64,000 nucleotides of DNA. Source: Pseudomonas gingeri. Its GTDB lineage: Bacteria > Pseudomonadota > Gammaproteobacteria > Pseudomonadales > Pseudomonadaceae. This document shows positions 26,179-34,050 of this stretch, one piece after another. Positions within the stretch are counted from its first letter, which is position 1. Each line of letters begins with the position of its first letter. Location of the stretch: NCBI RefSeq assembly GCF_013386115.1, contig NZ_JACAOR010000019.1, positions 180,254 to 244,253 on the forward strand, written 5' to 3'. The notes beneath the pieces were generated by a model, which was not told where the DNA came from, ran no database searches, and worked only from the letters and a program-made list of their open reading frames with translations. The position numbers were made by a program, and so were the translations under genes.

Positions 26179-26361
26179 TCAACGGGAATGACGCGGATCC
26201 GGCGGGCGCGCATGACGACAATGCCACAACGCCCAGAAGGCCAGTTCGGAAGGGAGGGCGACCAGACTGGGAACGGTGATCGACGGGCGAGACGAAACGA
26301 CGCCCGGCGCCTGGGCGCCCGTCGAAGCTTCATGCTTGTTGCCGTTGATCCAACCGTCCAT
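26179..26361 (-). CDS. Possible small protein, 60 residues
   Basis: ATG at 26361 opens MDGWINGNKHEASTGAQAPG and ends HARPPDPRHSR. Most codons end in G or C, as in real genes here, yet the ribosome-binding site is weak and no family is recognised. It lies in the 365-bp gap before the glutamine synthetase-like gene, which otherwise holds a GC-rich palindrome (GGGCGCTCGGGCGCCC, 26111-26126). Confidence 0.3.
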   Translation of the reverse strand: MDGWINGNKHEASTGAQAPGVVSSRPSITVPSLVALPSELAFWALWHCRHARPPDPRHSR

Positions 26362-26450
26362 AGAGCTGCCGCAATAGACAAAGACCCGCAGATTCACACG
26401 ATGCAATAAGTCGTTAAATCCAGCTTTTACAAAGCTTGGTTGCACGGCGA

Positions 26451-27332
26451 CTAAACATTCCCCCACGCCAGCATGGTCTGCACAAACGCCTGGGAGGCGG
26501 CGCTGCGATAGGCGCCCTGGCGCCTCAGCAAGGCCACGCTGCGGGTGGGCAACGACGGTTGCAGGGGCAAGGCCGCCAGGCCCGGCTGCTCGCGGGCAAT
26601 CGCACTCGGCAGGATCGTCGCCAGTTGCCCGCGCCGGACGATCTCGACGATCGCACTGATGGAATTGGCCTCGATCGCGACCTGGGCACCGATGCCTTGC
26701 TGGCGGCAATACAGATCGATGTGCTGGCGGGTGGCGAAATCCCTGCTGAGCAGGACCAGGGGCTGGCGCTCAAGGTCCTGGAGACTGAAGGGAGCAATGC
26801 GTCCGACCTGCGGGTGAGCCGCGCCGACCACCAGGCTCAGGGTTTCGGTGAAGAGCACCTGGCTGTCGATATCCGCCAGGTGCGTGCCGGCAAAGGCAAT
26901 GCCGATGTCCAGCAGATCCTCGGCCAGGGCAGCTTCGAGACGATCCTGGGTCAGTTCCTCGACGCTGAGGGTGATGCCCGGATAGCAGCGGTTGAACTGT
27001 TCGAGCAGCGGTCCGACGAGGTAGGCGGTGAAGGTTGGGGTCATCGCCAGGCGCAGGGTTCCCCGGCTGAGGTCCTGGACATCATGCATCGCCCGCTTAC
27101 CCGCCTCCAGGTCCTGCAAGGCCAGTCGCGCAAATCGCACATAGGCCGCACCGGCATCCGTCAGGCGCACGGTGCGTCCGGAGCGATCGAACAACGGCGC
27201 GCCCAGGGATTCTTCCAGCTGTTTGATCTGTTGCGAAAGCGTCGGCTGGGAAACATGCAGCGCCTCGGCGGCGCGGGTGAAATTAGCGTGTTCGGCAACC
27301 GCCAGCAGATAACGCACATGACGTAGGAGCAT
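26451..27332 (-). CDS. cynR: CynR-like LysR regulator of the cyanate operon
   Basis: A 293-residue LysR protein. The HTH is TRAAEALHVSQPTLSQQIKQ (about residues 19-38) and the ligand domain shows TLRLAMTPTFTAYLVGPLLE. It is divergent from cynT-cynS across 109 bp with LysR-like dyads. CynR in E. coli activates cyn genes with cyanate, and the same role is inferred here. Confidence 0.87.
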   Translation of the reverse strand: MLLRHVRYLLAVAEHANFTRAAEALHVSQPTLSQQIKQLEESLGAPLFDRSGRTVRLTDAGAAYVRFARLALQDLEAGKRAMHDVQDLSRGTLRLAMTPTFTAYLVGPLLEQFNRCYPGITLSVEELTQDRLEAALAEDLLDIGIAFAGTHLADIDSQVLFTETLSLVVGAAHPQVGRIAPFSLQDLERQPLVLLSRDFATRQHIDLYCRQQGIGAQVAIEANSISAIVEIVRRGQLATILPSAIAREQPGLAALPLQPSLPTRSVALLRRQGAYRSAASQAFVQTMLAWGNV

Positions 27333-27345
27333 CGGACATCCAACT

Positions 27346-27371
27346 ATAGGCCTGACTTATGGAAACCATAA
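27346..27371. promoter_or_regulatory. Candidate CynR-binding dyads
   Basis: ATAGGCCTGACTTAT (27346-27360) is an ATA-N9-TAT dyad of LysR type. It overlaps TTATGGAAACCATAA (27357-27371), a perfect 6-bp inverted repeat around AAA. Both lie in the cynR-cynT gap. Confidence 0.5.
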
Positions 27372-27441
27372 TAAGCCGGTCTTGGACGCTATGACTGAAA
27401 ACTTCCATCCTTGCCCCATCAGCCACGCAAGGAGAAAGCCC

Positions 27442-28101
27442 ATGCAAGCCATTATCGACGGCGTCCTGAAGTTCCAGCGCGAAGCCTTTCCGGGGCGCAG
27501 CGCACTGTTCAAGCAACTGGCCACGACCCAGAACCCCGATGTGCTGTTCGTCACCTGCTCGGACAGCCGGGTGGTCCCGGAACTGCTGACCCAGCAAGAG
27601 CCCGGCGATCTGTTCGTGATTCGCAATGCCGGCAATATCGTGCCGTCCTACGGGCCGGAACCCGGTGGCGTATCGGCCACCGTCGAGTATGCAGTCGCCG
27701 TGCTGGGGGTGCGCGATATCGTTATCTGCGGCCATTCCGACTGCGGCGCGATGACCGCCATCTCCACCTGCAAATGCCTTGACCACCTGCCGGCCGTCGC
27801 CAACTGGCTGCGCCATGCCGAGTCGGCCAAGGTCATCAATGCCGCCCGCGTCCATGCCTCGCCCGAAGCACGCCTCGACGCTCTGGTCAGGGAAAACGTG
27901 GTCGCCCAACTCGCCAACCTGAAGACCCATCCTTCGGTCGCCTTGGCGCTGGAACAAGGCCGACTGAACCTGCATGGCTGGGTCTACGACATCGAAAGCG
28001 GCTCGATTGCCACCCTCGACGGCCGCACCGGGCGCTTTGTCTCCCTTGCCGAACACCCACAAGCCTGCGCGCTGTCGACTCAACCACAACACGTTGCCTG
28101 A
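27442..28101 (+). CDS. cynT: Carbonic anhydrase CynT
   Basis: A 219-residue beta-class carbonic anhydrase. Zinc ligands are Cys and Asp in VLFVTCSDSRVVPE, and His and Cys in VICGHSDCGAMTA. It supplies bicarbonate, the co-substrate of cyanase, and prevents its depletion. The ATG at 27442 (MQAIIDGVLKFQREAF) has AAGGAGAA upstream and is preferred to the frame from 27382. It is 34 nt upstream of cynS. Confidence 0.93.
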   Translation: MQAIIDGVLKFQREAFPGRSALFKQLATTQNPDVLFVTCSDSRVVPELLTQQEPGDLFVIRNAGNIVPSYGPEPGGVSATVEYAVAVLGVRDIVICGHSDCGAMTAISTCKCLDHLPAVANWLRHAESAKVINAARVHASPEARLDALVRENVVAQLANLKTHPSVALALEQGRLNLHGWVYDIESGSIATLDGRTGRFVSLAEHPQACALSTQPQHVA

Positions 28102-28135
28102 CTCGCCAACTCATCCCGTAAAAGAGGAAATCACC

Positions 28136-28606
28136 ATGCTGCAGTCCCAATTCGCACAGACCCCACGCCTGGCCCTGGCCGACACCATCATCGACGCCAA
28201 GCAGCGCCTGAACCTGTCCTGGCAGGACCTGACCGACGGCACCGGCCTGAGCCTGGCCTTTGTCACCGCCGCCCTGCTCGGTCAGCATCCGCTGCCGGCC
28301 GAGGCCGCCGAGGTGGTCTGCGCCAAGCTCGGCCTCGACCAGGATGCCAGCCGGCTGCTGCAAAGCGTGCCGTTGCGTGGCAGCATCCCGGCCGGTATCC
28401 CGACCGACCCGACGATCTACCGTTTCTACGAAATGATCCAGGTCTACGGCACCACCCTGAAAGCCCTGGTGCACGAACAGTTCGGCGACGGCATCATCAG
28501 CGCCATCAACTTCAAGCTGGATATCAAGAAGGTCGAGGACCCGGAAGGCGGCTCCCGCGCGGTGATCACCCTCGACGGCAAATACCTGCCGACCAAACCG
28601 TTCTGA
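28136..28606 (+). CDS. cynS: Cyanate hydratase (cyanase)
   Basis: A 156-residue cyanase, the length of the E. coli enzyme. The catalytic residues are all in place: R96 and E99 in YRFYEMIQVYG, and S122 in ISAINFKLD. It turns cyanate and bicarbonate into ammonia and carbon dioxide. AGAGG precedes the ATG. No cyanate transporter (cynX) follows. Confidence 0.96.
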   Translation: MLQSQFAQTPRLALADTIIDAKQRLNLSWQDLTDGTGLSLAFVTAALLGQHPLPAEAAEVVCAKLGLDQDASRLLQSVPLRGSIPAGIPTDPTIYRFYEMIQVYGTTLKALVHEQFGDGIISAINFKLDIKKVEDPEGGSRAVITLDGKYLPTKPF

Positions 28607-28615
28607 AAAAACGCC

Positions 28616-28646
28616 AACGCCCTCCCGGACGACCCGGGAGGGCGTT
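28616..28646. terminator. Bidirectional-looking terminator after cynS
   Basis: AACGCCCTCCCGG (28616-28628) pairs fully with CCGGGAGGGCGTT (28634-28646). It lies between convergent cynS and the CHMI-like gene and is flanked by an A-run (28606-28611) on the left that gives a T-run for the minus strand. Confidence 0.75.
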
Positions 28647-28658
28647 GTCATATGCGCT

Positions 28659-29018
28659 TCAGAGAATCGTCTGGAGGTAGGTCTCGCGCACCATGTCGAC
28701 CACATCCACCGACAGGTGCACTTCCACCGTCGACGGCCAGCCATCCAGGTCCTTCAGGCTGCTCAGGATGCTCTCCGACAGTTGCTTCTTCACCTCTACC
28801 GAACGCCCGCCGAACAGCTCCAGCTTCACATGCACGAAGCCCCGCTCGCCCAGGCCGGTGCCCACGCGAAAGGTGGTCAACCGCGTGGCCCGACTCTTGA
28901 TATCGGATTCGGCGGCGAACTGCCCGGACGCCACCAGGGCATGGTTGATGCGCAACAACGCCTTGTCGGCGTCGAAGTCGCTCAGGTTTGGTGTGTACTC
29001 CAGAAAAACGTGAGGCAT
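28659..29018 (-). CDS. 5-carboxymethyl-2-hydroxymuconate isomerase-like tautomerase
   Basis: A 119-residue CHMI-family protein. After Met removal the catalytic Pro1 is exposed (MPHVFLEYTPNL). Other family text is GLGERGFVHVKLELFGGRSV. The ATG at 29018 has GGAG seven bases upstream. Canonical CHMI acts in homoprotocatechuate breakdown, but no hpa gene is near, so the substrate may differ. A LysR gene precedes it by 86 nt on the same strand. Confidence 0.82.
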   Translation of the reverse strand: MPHVFLEYTPNLSDFDADKALLRINHALVASGQFAAESDIKSRATRLTTFRVGTGLGERGFVHVKLELFGGRSVEVKKQLSESILSSLKDLDGWPSTVEVHLSVDVVDMVRETYLQTIL

Positions 29019-29104
29019 GGACGGGCTCCGAAACGTCGGGGGAAAGATGCCCATAGGTATAACACGCAGCTTTCGACAAAGACCATGAAACTCTGGCGCC
29101 ACGC

Positions 29105-30028
29105 TCAGGGGGCCTGGAGGGGCAGCCGGTCACTCATGAATTTCTCCAGCCGCGAACGCAGCCAGCGCTCGGCCGGATCGGTGTCGACGATGCCGAGCCA
29201 GACCATCGACAGGTCCAGGGTCGGCGCCTTGAAGGGCAACGGCTCGGCGAACAAGGCGCCCGACGCTGCCATCGCCAGGGCGGTGTAGTCCGGCAGGCCG
29301 GCGATCAGGTCGGTTCCCGCCAGCAGGGCCGGCAAGGCGCTGTATTGCGGCACCGACAGCACCACATGACGCTTGCGCCCGATCTCCGCCAGCCACTCGT
29401 CGGCCAGGCTGCTGACATTGGCGGTATGGGAAACCAGCACATGCGGGCGGGCACAGTATTCATCCAGGGTCATCGGGCTCGACGAGGCGTCGGCACGCAG
29501 GATCATCGGCTGGATATGCCGCAGCAGCTTGCGCTTGGCATTGGCCGGCAGGCCGCGGGTCTGGCTGATACCGACGGTGATATCGCCCGAGGCGAGCAGG
29601 TCCGGGATACGCCAGTAGTCGACGTGCTGGACCACGATCATCACGTTCGGCGCCTCCTGGCGCAGGGCCCGCAGCAGGTTCGGCAACAGGCCGAACTCGA
29701 CATCGTCCGACAGCCCGATGCGAAAGGTCATGGTGCTGCTGGTCGGATCGAAATCGTGGGTCAGGCTCAGGGCGTTGGACAGCGAGTCCAGTGCCGGGGA
29801 CAGGTGCTGGATGATTTCCTCGGCCCGCGCGGTCGGTTCCATGCGGTGCCCGACCCGGATAAACAGCGGGTCGTTGAACATCGCCCGCAGGCGATTGAGC
29901 GCCGAGCTGATGGTCGGCTGGCCGAGAAACAGCTTCTCCGCCACCCGCGTCACATTGCGTTCGAGCATCAGTGTTTCGAAGACCACCATCAGGTTGATGT
30001 CGGCCTTGCGCAATTCGTTACGATTCAT
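29105..30028 (-). CDS. LysR-family regulator
   Basis: A 307-residue LysR protein with the DNA-binding part ADINLMVVFETLMLERNVTR and LFLGQPTISSALNRLRAMF; it resembles the NodD/DmlR-like branch. The ATG at 30028 (MNRNELRKADINL) is preferred to 30079. It is divergent from an MFS gene across 263 bp and upstream of the CHMI-like gene. It may control either neighbour. Confidence 0.85.
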   Translation of the reverse strand: MNRNELRKADINLMVVFETLMLERNVTRVAEKLFLGQPTISSALNRLRAMFNDPLFIRVGHRMEPTARAEEIIQHLSPALDSLSNALSLTHDFDPTSSTMTFRIGLSDDVEFGLLPNLLRALRQEAPNVMIVVQHVDYWRIPDLLASGDITVGISQTRGLPANAKRKLLRHIQPMILRADASSSPMTLDEYCARPHVLVSHTANVSSLADEWLAEIGRKRHVVLSVPQYSALPALLAGTDLIAGLPDYTALAMAASGALFAEPLPFKAPTLDLSMVWLGIVDTDPAERWLRSRLEKFMSDRLPLQAP

Positions 30029-30291
30029 CCGTTGCCCCCGCTCCCCAAAAACGCTATCAGTGTAGAAAGGCGTCGCCATCGACGTCTACACGATCAGTCA
30101 ACTCAAGACCTTTTGGCCGAAGCCCCCGGACTCGGAGCAACCCATTGCGGCCTGAAGCGTTGCATTGATTGCGCTGATGATGACTATCGAAACGACCGCC
30201 TGCCTGATTGTCGAAACCCATTCATATAATCGCCGCCAAACTCTCCCCCTTCGCCTGGCTTCAGGCGACATGCACCCTGGAACACCACACC

Positions 30292-31518
30292 ATGCCAAGC
30301 GTCAGCCAGGCCCCTCGCGGCCTACCCGAACATAATCAGCAAAGCGTCAAACAGCAGTGGCTGGCGATTCTTTCGGTCGCCGTGGGAGCCTTCGCCCTGG
30401 TTACCAGTGAATTTCTCCCGGTGGGCGTGCTCAACGACGTCGCCACCGACCTCGGTATCAGTGCCGGCCACGCCGGCCTGATGGTCACCCTGCCCGGCAT
30501 CATGGCCGCCCTCGCCGCTCCCCTGCTGTCCATCGGCATTGGCGCCATGGACCGTCGCTACCTGCTGATCGGCCTGACGCTGATCATGATCGTCGCCAAC
30601 TCGGTCGTGGCCTTCGCCAGCGATTTCAGCCTGCTGCTGTTCGGTCGCGTATTGCTGGGCATCAGTATCGGTGGCTTCTGGGCCACCGCCATCGCCCTCA
30701 GCGGCCGACTGGCCCCCAGAGGAGTGGGCGTGGCCCAGGCCACCTCGATCATCATGGTCGGCGTGACCCTGGCCACCGTGCTGGGCGTGCCCGCGGGCAC
30801 CTGGCTCAGTGGCCTGATGGGCTGGCGCATGACCTTCCTGATCACCGCGCTGATGGGTGTACCGGTGCTCCTGGCACAGGTCTTCCTGCTACCGCGGCTC
30901 AACCCGGAAAAGGCCATTCTCGTCAGAGACCTGCCCGCCTTGTTTATCAATCCACGCGCCCGGATCGGCTTGATCGCGGTATTGCTCATCGGTCTGGCGC
31001 ACTTTGCCGCCTACACCTATGTCGCACCGTTTTTCAAAAATAGTTCCGGCTTCGACGGACCGACTATTGGCTCACTGCTGCTGCTCTTTGGCGTGGCCGG
31101 GGTATTGGGGAATATTTTTGCCGGTTTCGCCGCCAACCGCAGCGTACGCTACACCTTGTTGCTGGTCGCGCTGATGATCGGCACCAGCACCGCCCTGTTC
31201 CCCTACTTCGCCACCGGCATGACCGGCGCGGTGATGCTGATTGCGCTCTGGGGCTTCGCCTTCGGCGCATTCCCGGCTTGCGCCAGTATCTGGATGTTTG
31301 TCGTGGCGCCCAAGGATGTCGAACGTGGCATGCCACTGTTCGTCGCTCTGTTCCAAGTGATTATCGCGCTGGGCTCGTTCTTCGGCGGCCGAATCGTCGA
31401 CCAGTTGGGCAGCTCGGTGCTGCTGAGCCTGGCCACGGCCCTGGTGGGCTGCGGCTTTGCCACGGTGCTGGTGCTGGGGCGCAACGTCAGCAATAGCCTG
31501 GTGGCCCAACCCGGCTGA
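30292..31518 (+). CDS. MFS transporter (DHA1-type exporter)
   Basis: A 408-residue major facilitator with 12 predicted helices. VTSEFLPVGVLNDVATDLGI in helix 1 and GVLLGIS-like text (RVLLGISIGGFWATAIALSG) are typical of the AraJ/NepI/drug-export DHA1 branch. The ATG at 30292 (MPSVSQAPRGLPEHN) is preferred to 30208. Substrate unknown. Divergent LysR regulation is plausible. Confidence 0.85.
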   Translation: MPSVSQAPRGLPEHNQQSVKQQWLAILSVAVGAFALVTSEFLPVGVLNDVATDLGISAGHAGLMVTLPGIMAALAAPLLSIGIGAMDRRYLLIGLTLIMIVANSVVAFASDFSLLLFGRVLLGISIGGFWATAIALSGRLAPRGVGVAQATSIIMVGVTLATVLGVPAGTWLSGLMGWRMTFLITALMGVPVLLAQVFLLPRLNPEKAILVRDLPALFINPRARIGLIAVLLIGLAHFAAYTYVAPFFKNSSGFDGPTIGSLLLLFGVAGVLGNIFAGFAANRSVRYTLLLVALMIGTSTALFPYFATGMTGAVMLIALWGFAFGAFPACASIWMFVVAPKDVERGMPLFVALFQVIIALGSFFGGRIVDQLGSSVLLSLATALVGCGFATVLVLGRNVSNSLVAQPG

Positions 31519-31639
31519 CCGGTAGCGTTCAGGCGCTGTCTGAAACTATCTGGCAGGAAAAAGCCTACAAGATAATAAGACCCAGGCCTCTATTGCCTAG
31601 TCCATGCCTGACTATTAGATTGGCAGCGCCGCCACTAGC

Positions 31640-31892
31640 CTAGTCCCGCCACAGTCAATCCTGTGGCCGGGTGTGACAACCTGAAAGTGTTCGAGGCGCG
31701 GTATCGCGTCATGGCTGTTTGGCTGCCGCATTATTGCGCTCGGTTAGTACACCTATGGCGGACCGTGTGGGGCAGGCTTCGGCCTGGCCGGTTCCCTCGG
31801 ACGCCGGTTTGTCACCCTCGCACGGTCTGCCTCCCTACTCCGCGTGACAACGGTGGGAGTCAGTTCCTCAATCGTCCGAGGAGACAAGGAGA
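31640..31892 (+). ncRNA. Structured leader region before a uORF and a 161-aa gene
   Basis: In the 453-bp gap after the MFS gene, 31640-31892 holds several dyads. CCACAG/CTGTGG lie at about 31648-31665. A CAGGC-TTCG-GCCTG tetraloop hairpin lies at about 31772-31786. GACCGTG (about 31760) pairs with CACGGTC (about 31820). Its look, with a strong ribosome-binding site at the end, suggests an untranslated leader. From memory, very similar leaders recur upstream of small unknown genes in Pseudomonas genomes; not checked. Confidence 0.45.
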
Positions 31893-31979
31893 ATGGCTTA
31901 CCCCCCTTTTACGCACGGGCACCGCCCGCTACGTCCAGCCTTGCCGCACCGCGATCACGGAGGTCCCCTCCATGATTGA
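31893..31979 (+). CDS. 28-codon upstream ORF overlapping the next gene start
   Basis: ATG 31893 follows a strong ribosome-binding site (ACAAGGAGA). It encodes MAYPPFTHGHRPLRPALPHR and eight more residues. Its TGA (31977-31979) lies just inside the next gene, whose ATG is at 31972. This overlap suggests translational coupling. Low similarity to any known leader peptide. Confidence 0.5.
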   Translation: MAYPPFTHGHRPLRPALPHRDHGGPLHD

Positions 31980-32457
31980 TCGCTCGCTACTGTCCCGTCT
32001 GCCACCGCCCGACCTGATCCGGTTGGCCTCCCTGCATCCCAGCGAGGCAGCCGCTCATTTCCGTGTCGCGGCCAGATTCTGCCTGGACGGTGCCCGTTGC
32101 GTGGCCTTTCGTGACCCGGAACAGGAGCGCCTGGCCCATCGCCTGATCGCCGACGCCATCGCGCTCTACACCCTGGCCTTCCAGCGGTTCGACTCGCCAC
32201 CGCCCCGCCCCATCACGATTCCGGCGACACGCCGCGCCGCCAACGATGCCAACGAAGGCCCGACGCCCTGGGACACCCACTTCGCCCGGGAGCTCGCCGA
32301 TGGTGCCCGCGAGGCCGAGCGATGGCTGAACGGGCACGGCACATCGCCGCTGTGGACCGAACTGGCTCAACGTCGCCGACTTTATCTGAAGAAACAGTGC
32401 CGAGAGGCCTTCGAAGCAGGGTTTCTGCGACGGATTCAAGGCTATCTGAAGGCCTGA
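31972..32457 (+). CDS. Protein of unknown function, 161 residues
   Basis: The ATG at 31972 has GGAGG nine bases upstream. The product (MIDRSLLSRLPPPDLIRLAS at the start) is mostly helical, with SEAAAHFRVAARFCLDGARC and a basic C-terminus (RRRLYLKKQCREAFEAGFLR). No signal peptide or membrane segment. I recognise no family. An extension of the same frame through the leader back to 31663 is not believed. Confidence 0.65.
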   Translation: MIDRSLLSRLPPPDLIRLASLHPSEAAAHFRVAARFCLDGARCVAFRDPEQERLAHRLIADAIALYTLAFQRFDSPPPRPITIPATRRAANDANEGPTPWDTHFARELADGAREAERWLNGHGTSPLWTELAQRRRLYLKKQCREAFEAGFLRRIQGYLKA

Positions 32458-32476
32458 ACCCTGTGCTTTTGGAAAG

Positions 32477-32513
32477 CGGTCTTGGTCTGGCGGGTTTTGG
32501 CAGGACAAGACCG
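32477..32513. terminator. Hairpin between the 161-aa gene and the membrane-toxin candidate
   Basis: CGGTCTTG (32477-32484) pairs with CAAGACCG (32506-32513) around a 21-nt loop, in the gap between two convergent genes. There is no clear T-run on either strand. Confidence 0.35.
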
Positions 32514-32532
32514 TACTTGCTGAGCTGCCTGG

Positions 32533-33066
32533 TCAATCTTTTGCATCATCCCTCTTCTGCCTGTCGCTCTTATCGGACTTCAACGGTGGCTTTTTCCCGT
32601 AAAGCCAGTAGGCAGCAATACCATATAAGCCAAGAACAGTGGCTGTAGTTGACGTCATGAACGCGACTATCACCGTATTGGACAGAGCGAACCGGAGATA
32701 CTTCTCGTCAGGTCCCGGAGCCGGAAAAGGTAAAAACCATTGCCCAAATCCTTGCAAAAGAACCACCAACCAAATCACCCCCACCCATCCAACAGTCAAC
32801 CCAAACAAAAGCCATGCATGCTTGGTACGGATCGAATGGAGGTCGCGCCGTTCAGACAATTGTTGTGATAAGTCATCAATCTCTGTTTGAAGTCGCTTGA
32901 ATTTGTAATCGTCAAGGCTGGCTGCTGGGTCTTCTTGAACGATAGAAGTCAGCCTGGATGAGGGCGTGAAGTCCTCCGGAATGACTTCAATGTCGAGAGG
33001 CGGCAAACCTTCGAGGCTTGCCGCCAATACATCCTGTGGCGAGGGAGAGGGGTCCTGATCAGGCAA
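32533..33066 (-). CDS. Two-helix membrane protein, candidate toxin of a Panacea TA pair
   Basis: A 177-residue protein. A charged N-terminal part and a coiled-coil-like stretch (YKFKRLQTEIDDLSQQLSER) lead to two membrane helices, AWLLFGLTVGWVGVIWLVVL and TVIVAFMTSTTATVLGLYGI, then a lysine-rich tail. The start appears to be TTG 33066, overlapping the Panacea gene's stop by 8 nt; no Met codon is available nearby. Membrane-acting toxins are known partners of Panacea antitoxins; toxicity here is inferred from context. Codon use is more AT-rich than in the flanking genes. Confidence 0.65.
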   Translation of the reverse strand: MPDQDPSPSPQDVLAASLEGLPPLDIEVIPEDFTPSSRLTSIVQEDPAASLDDYKFKRLQTEIDDLSQQLSERRDLHSIRTKHAWLLFGLTVGWVGVIWLVVLLQGFGQWFLPFPAPGPDEKYLRFALSNTVIVAFMTSTTATVLGLYGIAAYWLYGKKPPLKSDKSDRQKRDDAKD

Positions 33067-33538
33067 CCTGTGACGCCCCTGTGTGCTTCACTCGGTCAGA
33101 GTAATAACTACGGATCAGGTCGTTTGGAATATCGCAGTAGTGCATACGGCGTTTATTCCAAACCGCATCCCAAGGAGATCCCTCCTGATGGGAAATCTCG
33201 GAAAGGGACCAGCCGTCACGATTCCCGTAGGCTTTCCAGACAGCGCGGATAGCCTGAAACTCTTTACCGGATGGATCAAGGGTACCTCTTGTTTCCGGTG
33301 CCAGGTCTCTTGAAACATCCCCCCGACCAAACCTGCGAAGCTTCTCATATAGAGCGGGAATGACAGGGCCAAAATCCCATGCCTTCACAGGTTCCTCAAT
33401 AAGCGAATCACCAAATGCAGCGAGATGAATCCCGTGCGAGAAGAACACGAGTTTCTGCAGTTGCATGTTCGTGAGAGACCGCCTCTCCTTGGCTGCCAAG
33501 TCAAGGAAAGCTTGTGCGACAGCGATTGCTGAAGTCAT
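33059..33538 (-). CDS. Panacea-domain (DUF4065/SocA-like) antitoxin
   Basis: A 159-residue Panacea-domain protein: LTNMQLQKLVFFSHGIHLAA, then EPVKAWDFGPVIPALYEKLR and a C-terminal SEISHQEGSPWDAVW. Such domains act as antitoxins (PanA) to very diverse toxins, and SocA is a related proteolysis adaptor. The ATG at 33538 (MTSAIAVAQAFLDLAAK) is preferred to the frame from 33676. It comes first in a two-gene unit whose second gene overlaps it by 8 nt. It sits near the 3' end of tRNA-Ser, with base composition lower in GC than neighbours. Confidence 0.82.
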   Translation of the reverse strand: MTSAIAVAQAFLDLAAKERRSLTNMQLQKLVFFSHGIHLAAFGDSLIEEPVKAWDFGPVIPALYEKLRRFGRGDVSRDLAPETRGTLDPSGKEFQAIRAVWKAYGNRDGWSLSEISHQEGSPWDAVWNKRRMHYCDIPNDLIRSYYSDRVKHTGASQVA

Positions 33539-33779
33539 ATGCCTGTCCTCTGGTTTTTTTGGGGCGCGGAATTCTAAAGCAAAATCATACCAATACAAGC
33601 CCCTGATTGGCCGAAGGTACACCCCCTTGATGCGTTCAAGCAAGGACGGTATCAGCCTTTTACAATTGGGATTCAAGCGACGTTTTCAACCGATTTCACC
33701 TGCTCCCCCGGCATACCGGTTGCACTGGCACAGCCCCCTCCCTGATGGACCACGGGAGGTCTGCGGGGCCGCCTTGGCG

Positions 33780-33808
33780 CCCTGAAAATGCCCTGAAAAT
33801 GCCCTGAA
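33780..33808. repeat. 11-bp tandem repeat downstream of tRNA-Ser
   Basis: CCCTGAAAATG occurs at 33780-33790 and 33791-33801, then CCCTGAA to 33808. It lies in the 338-bp gap between the Panacea gene and tRNA-Ser, which otherwise holds the tRNA terminator and no gene. Confidence 0.7.
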
Positions 33809-33820
33809 CAAAACGCCGAA

Positions 33821-33861
33821 AACGAAAAAGCCCCTGAAAACTTTAACGTTCTCAGGGGCTT
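33821..33861 (-). terminator. Intrinsic terminator of tRNA-Ser
   Basis: On the minus strand, AAGCCCCTGA (33861-33852) pairs with TCAGGGGCTT (33837-33828), followed by TTTTTCGTTTT. It lies 16 nt beyond the tRNA 3' end. Confidence 0.8.
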
Positions 33862-33876
33862 AGTCGTATTCAATAA

Positions 33877-33966
33877 TGGCGGAGAGATAGGGATTCGAAC
33901 CCTAGGTACCGGTGAAGGTACAACGGATTTCGAATCCGTCCCATTCGGCCACTCTGGCATCTCTCC
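33877..33966 (-). tRNA. tRNA-Ser (anticodon CGA)
   Basis: A 90-nt serine tRNA with a long variable arm. It begins GGAGAGATGCCAGAGTGGCC on the minus strand. The anticodon arm ACGGATT-CGA-AATCCGT reads anticodon CGA, decoding UCG. The T-arm is GGTTCGAATCC and the 3' end encodes CCA (33879-33877). The Panacea toxin-antitoxin segment is immediately beyond its 3' end. Confidence 0.95.
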
Positions 33967-34050
33967 AACGGCGCGCATCATAACAACACTTTTGCCGGAA
34001 GCGAAGCCCCAATTGCAAAAAAATTACGTGCTATCAGATGCTTGCGTCGA

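Noticed and set aside
31663..31971. Extended coding frame upstream of the 161-aa protein
   Set aside because: Its translation is Trp/Arg-rich without pattern. The strong start at 31972 and the leader structure explain the region better.
33539..33876. Integrase remnant or attachment repeat next to tRNA-Ser
   Set aside because: No tyrosine recombinase motif and no second copy of the tRNA 3' end were found between 31.5 and 34 kb.
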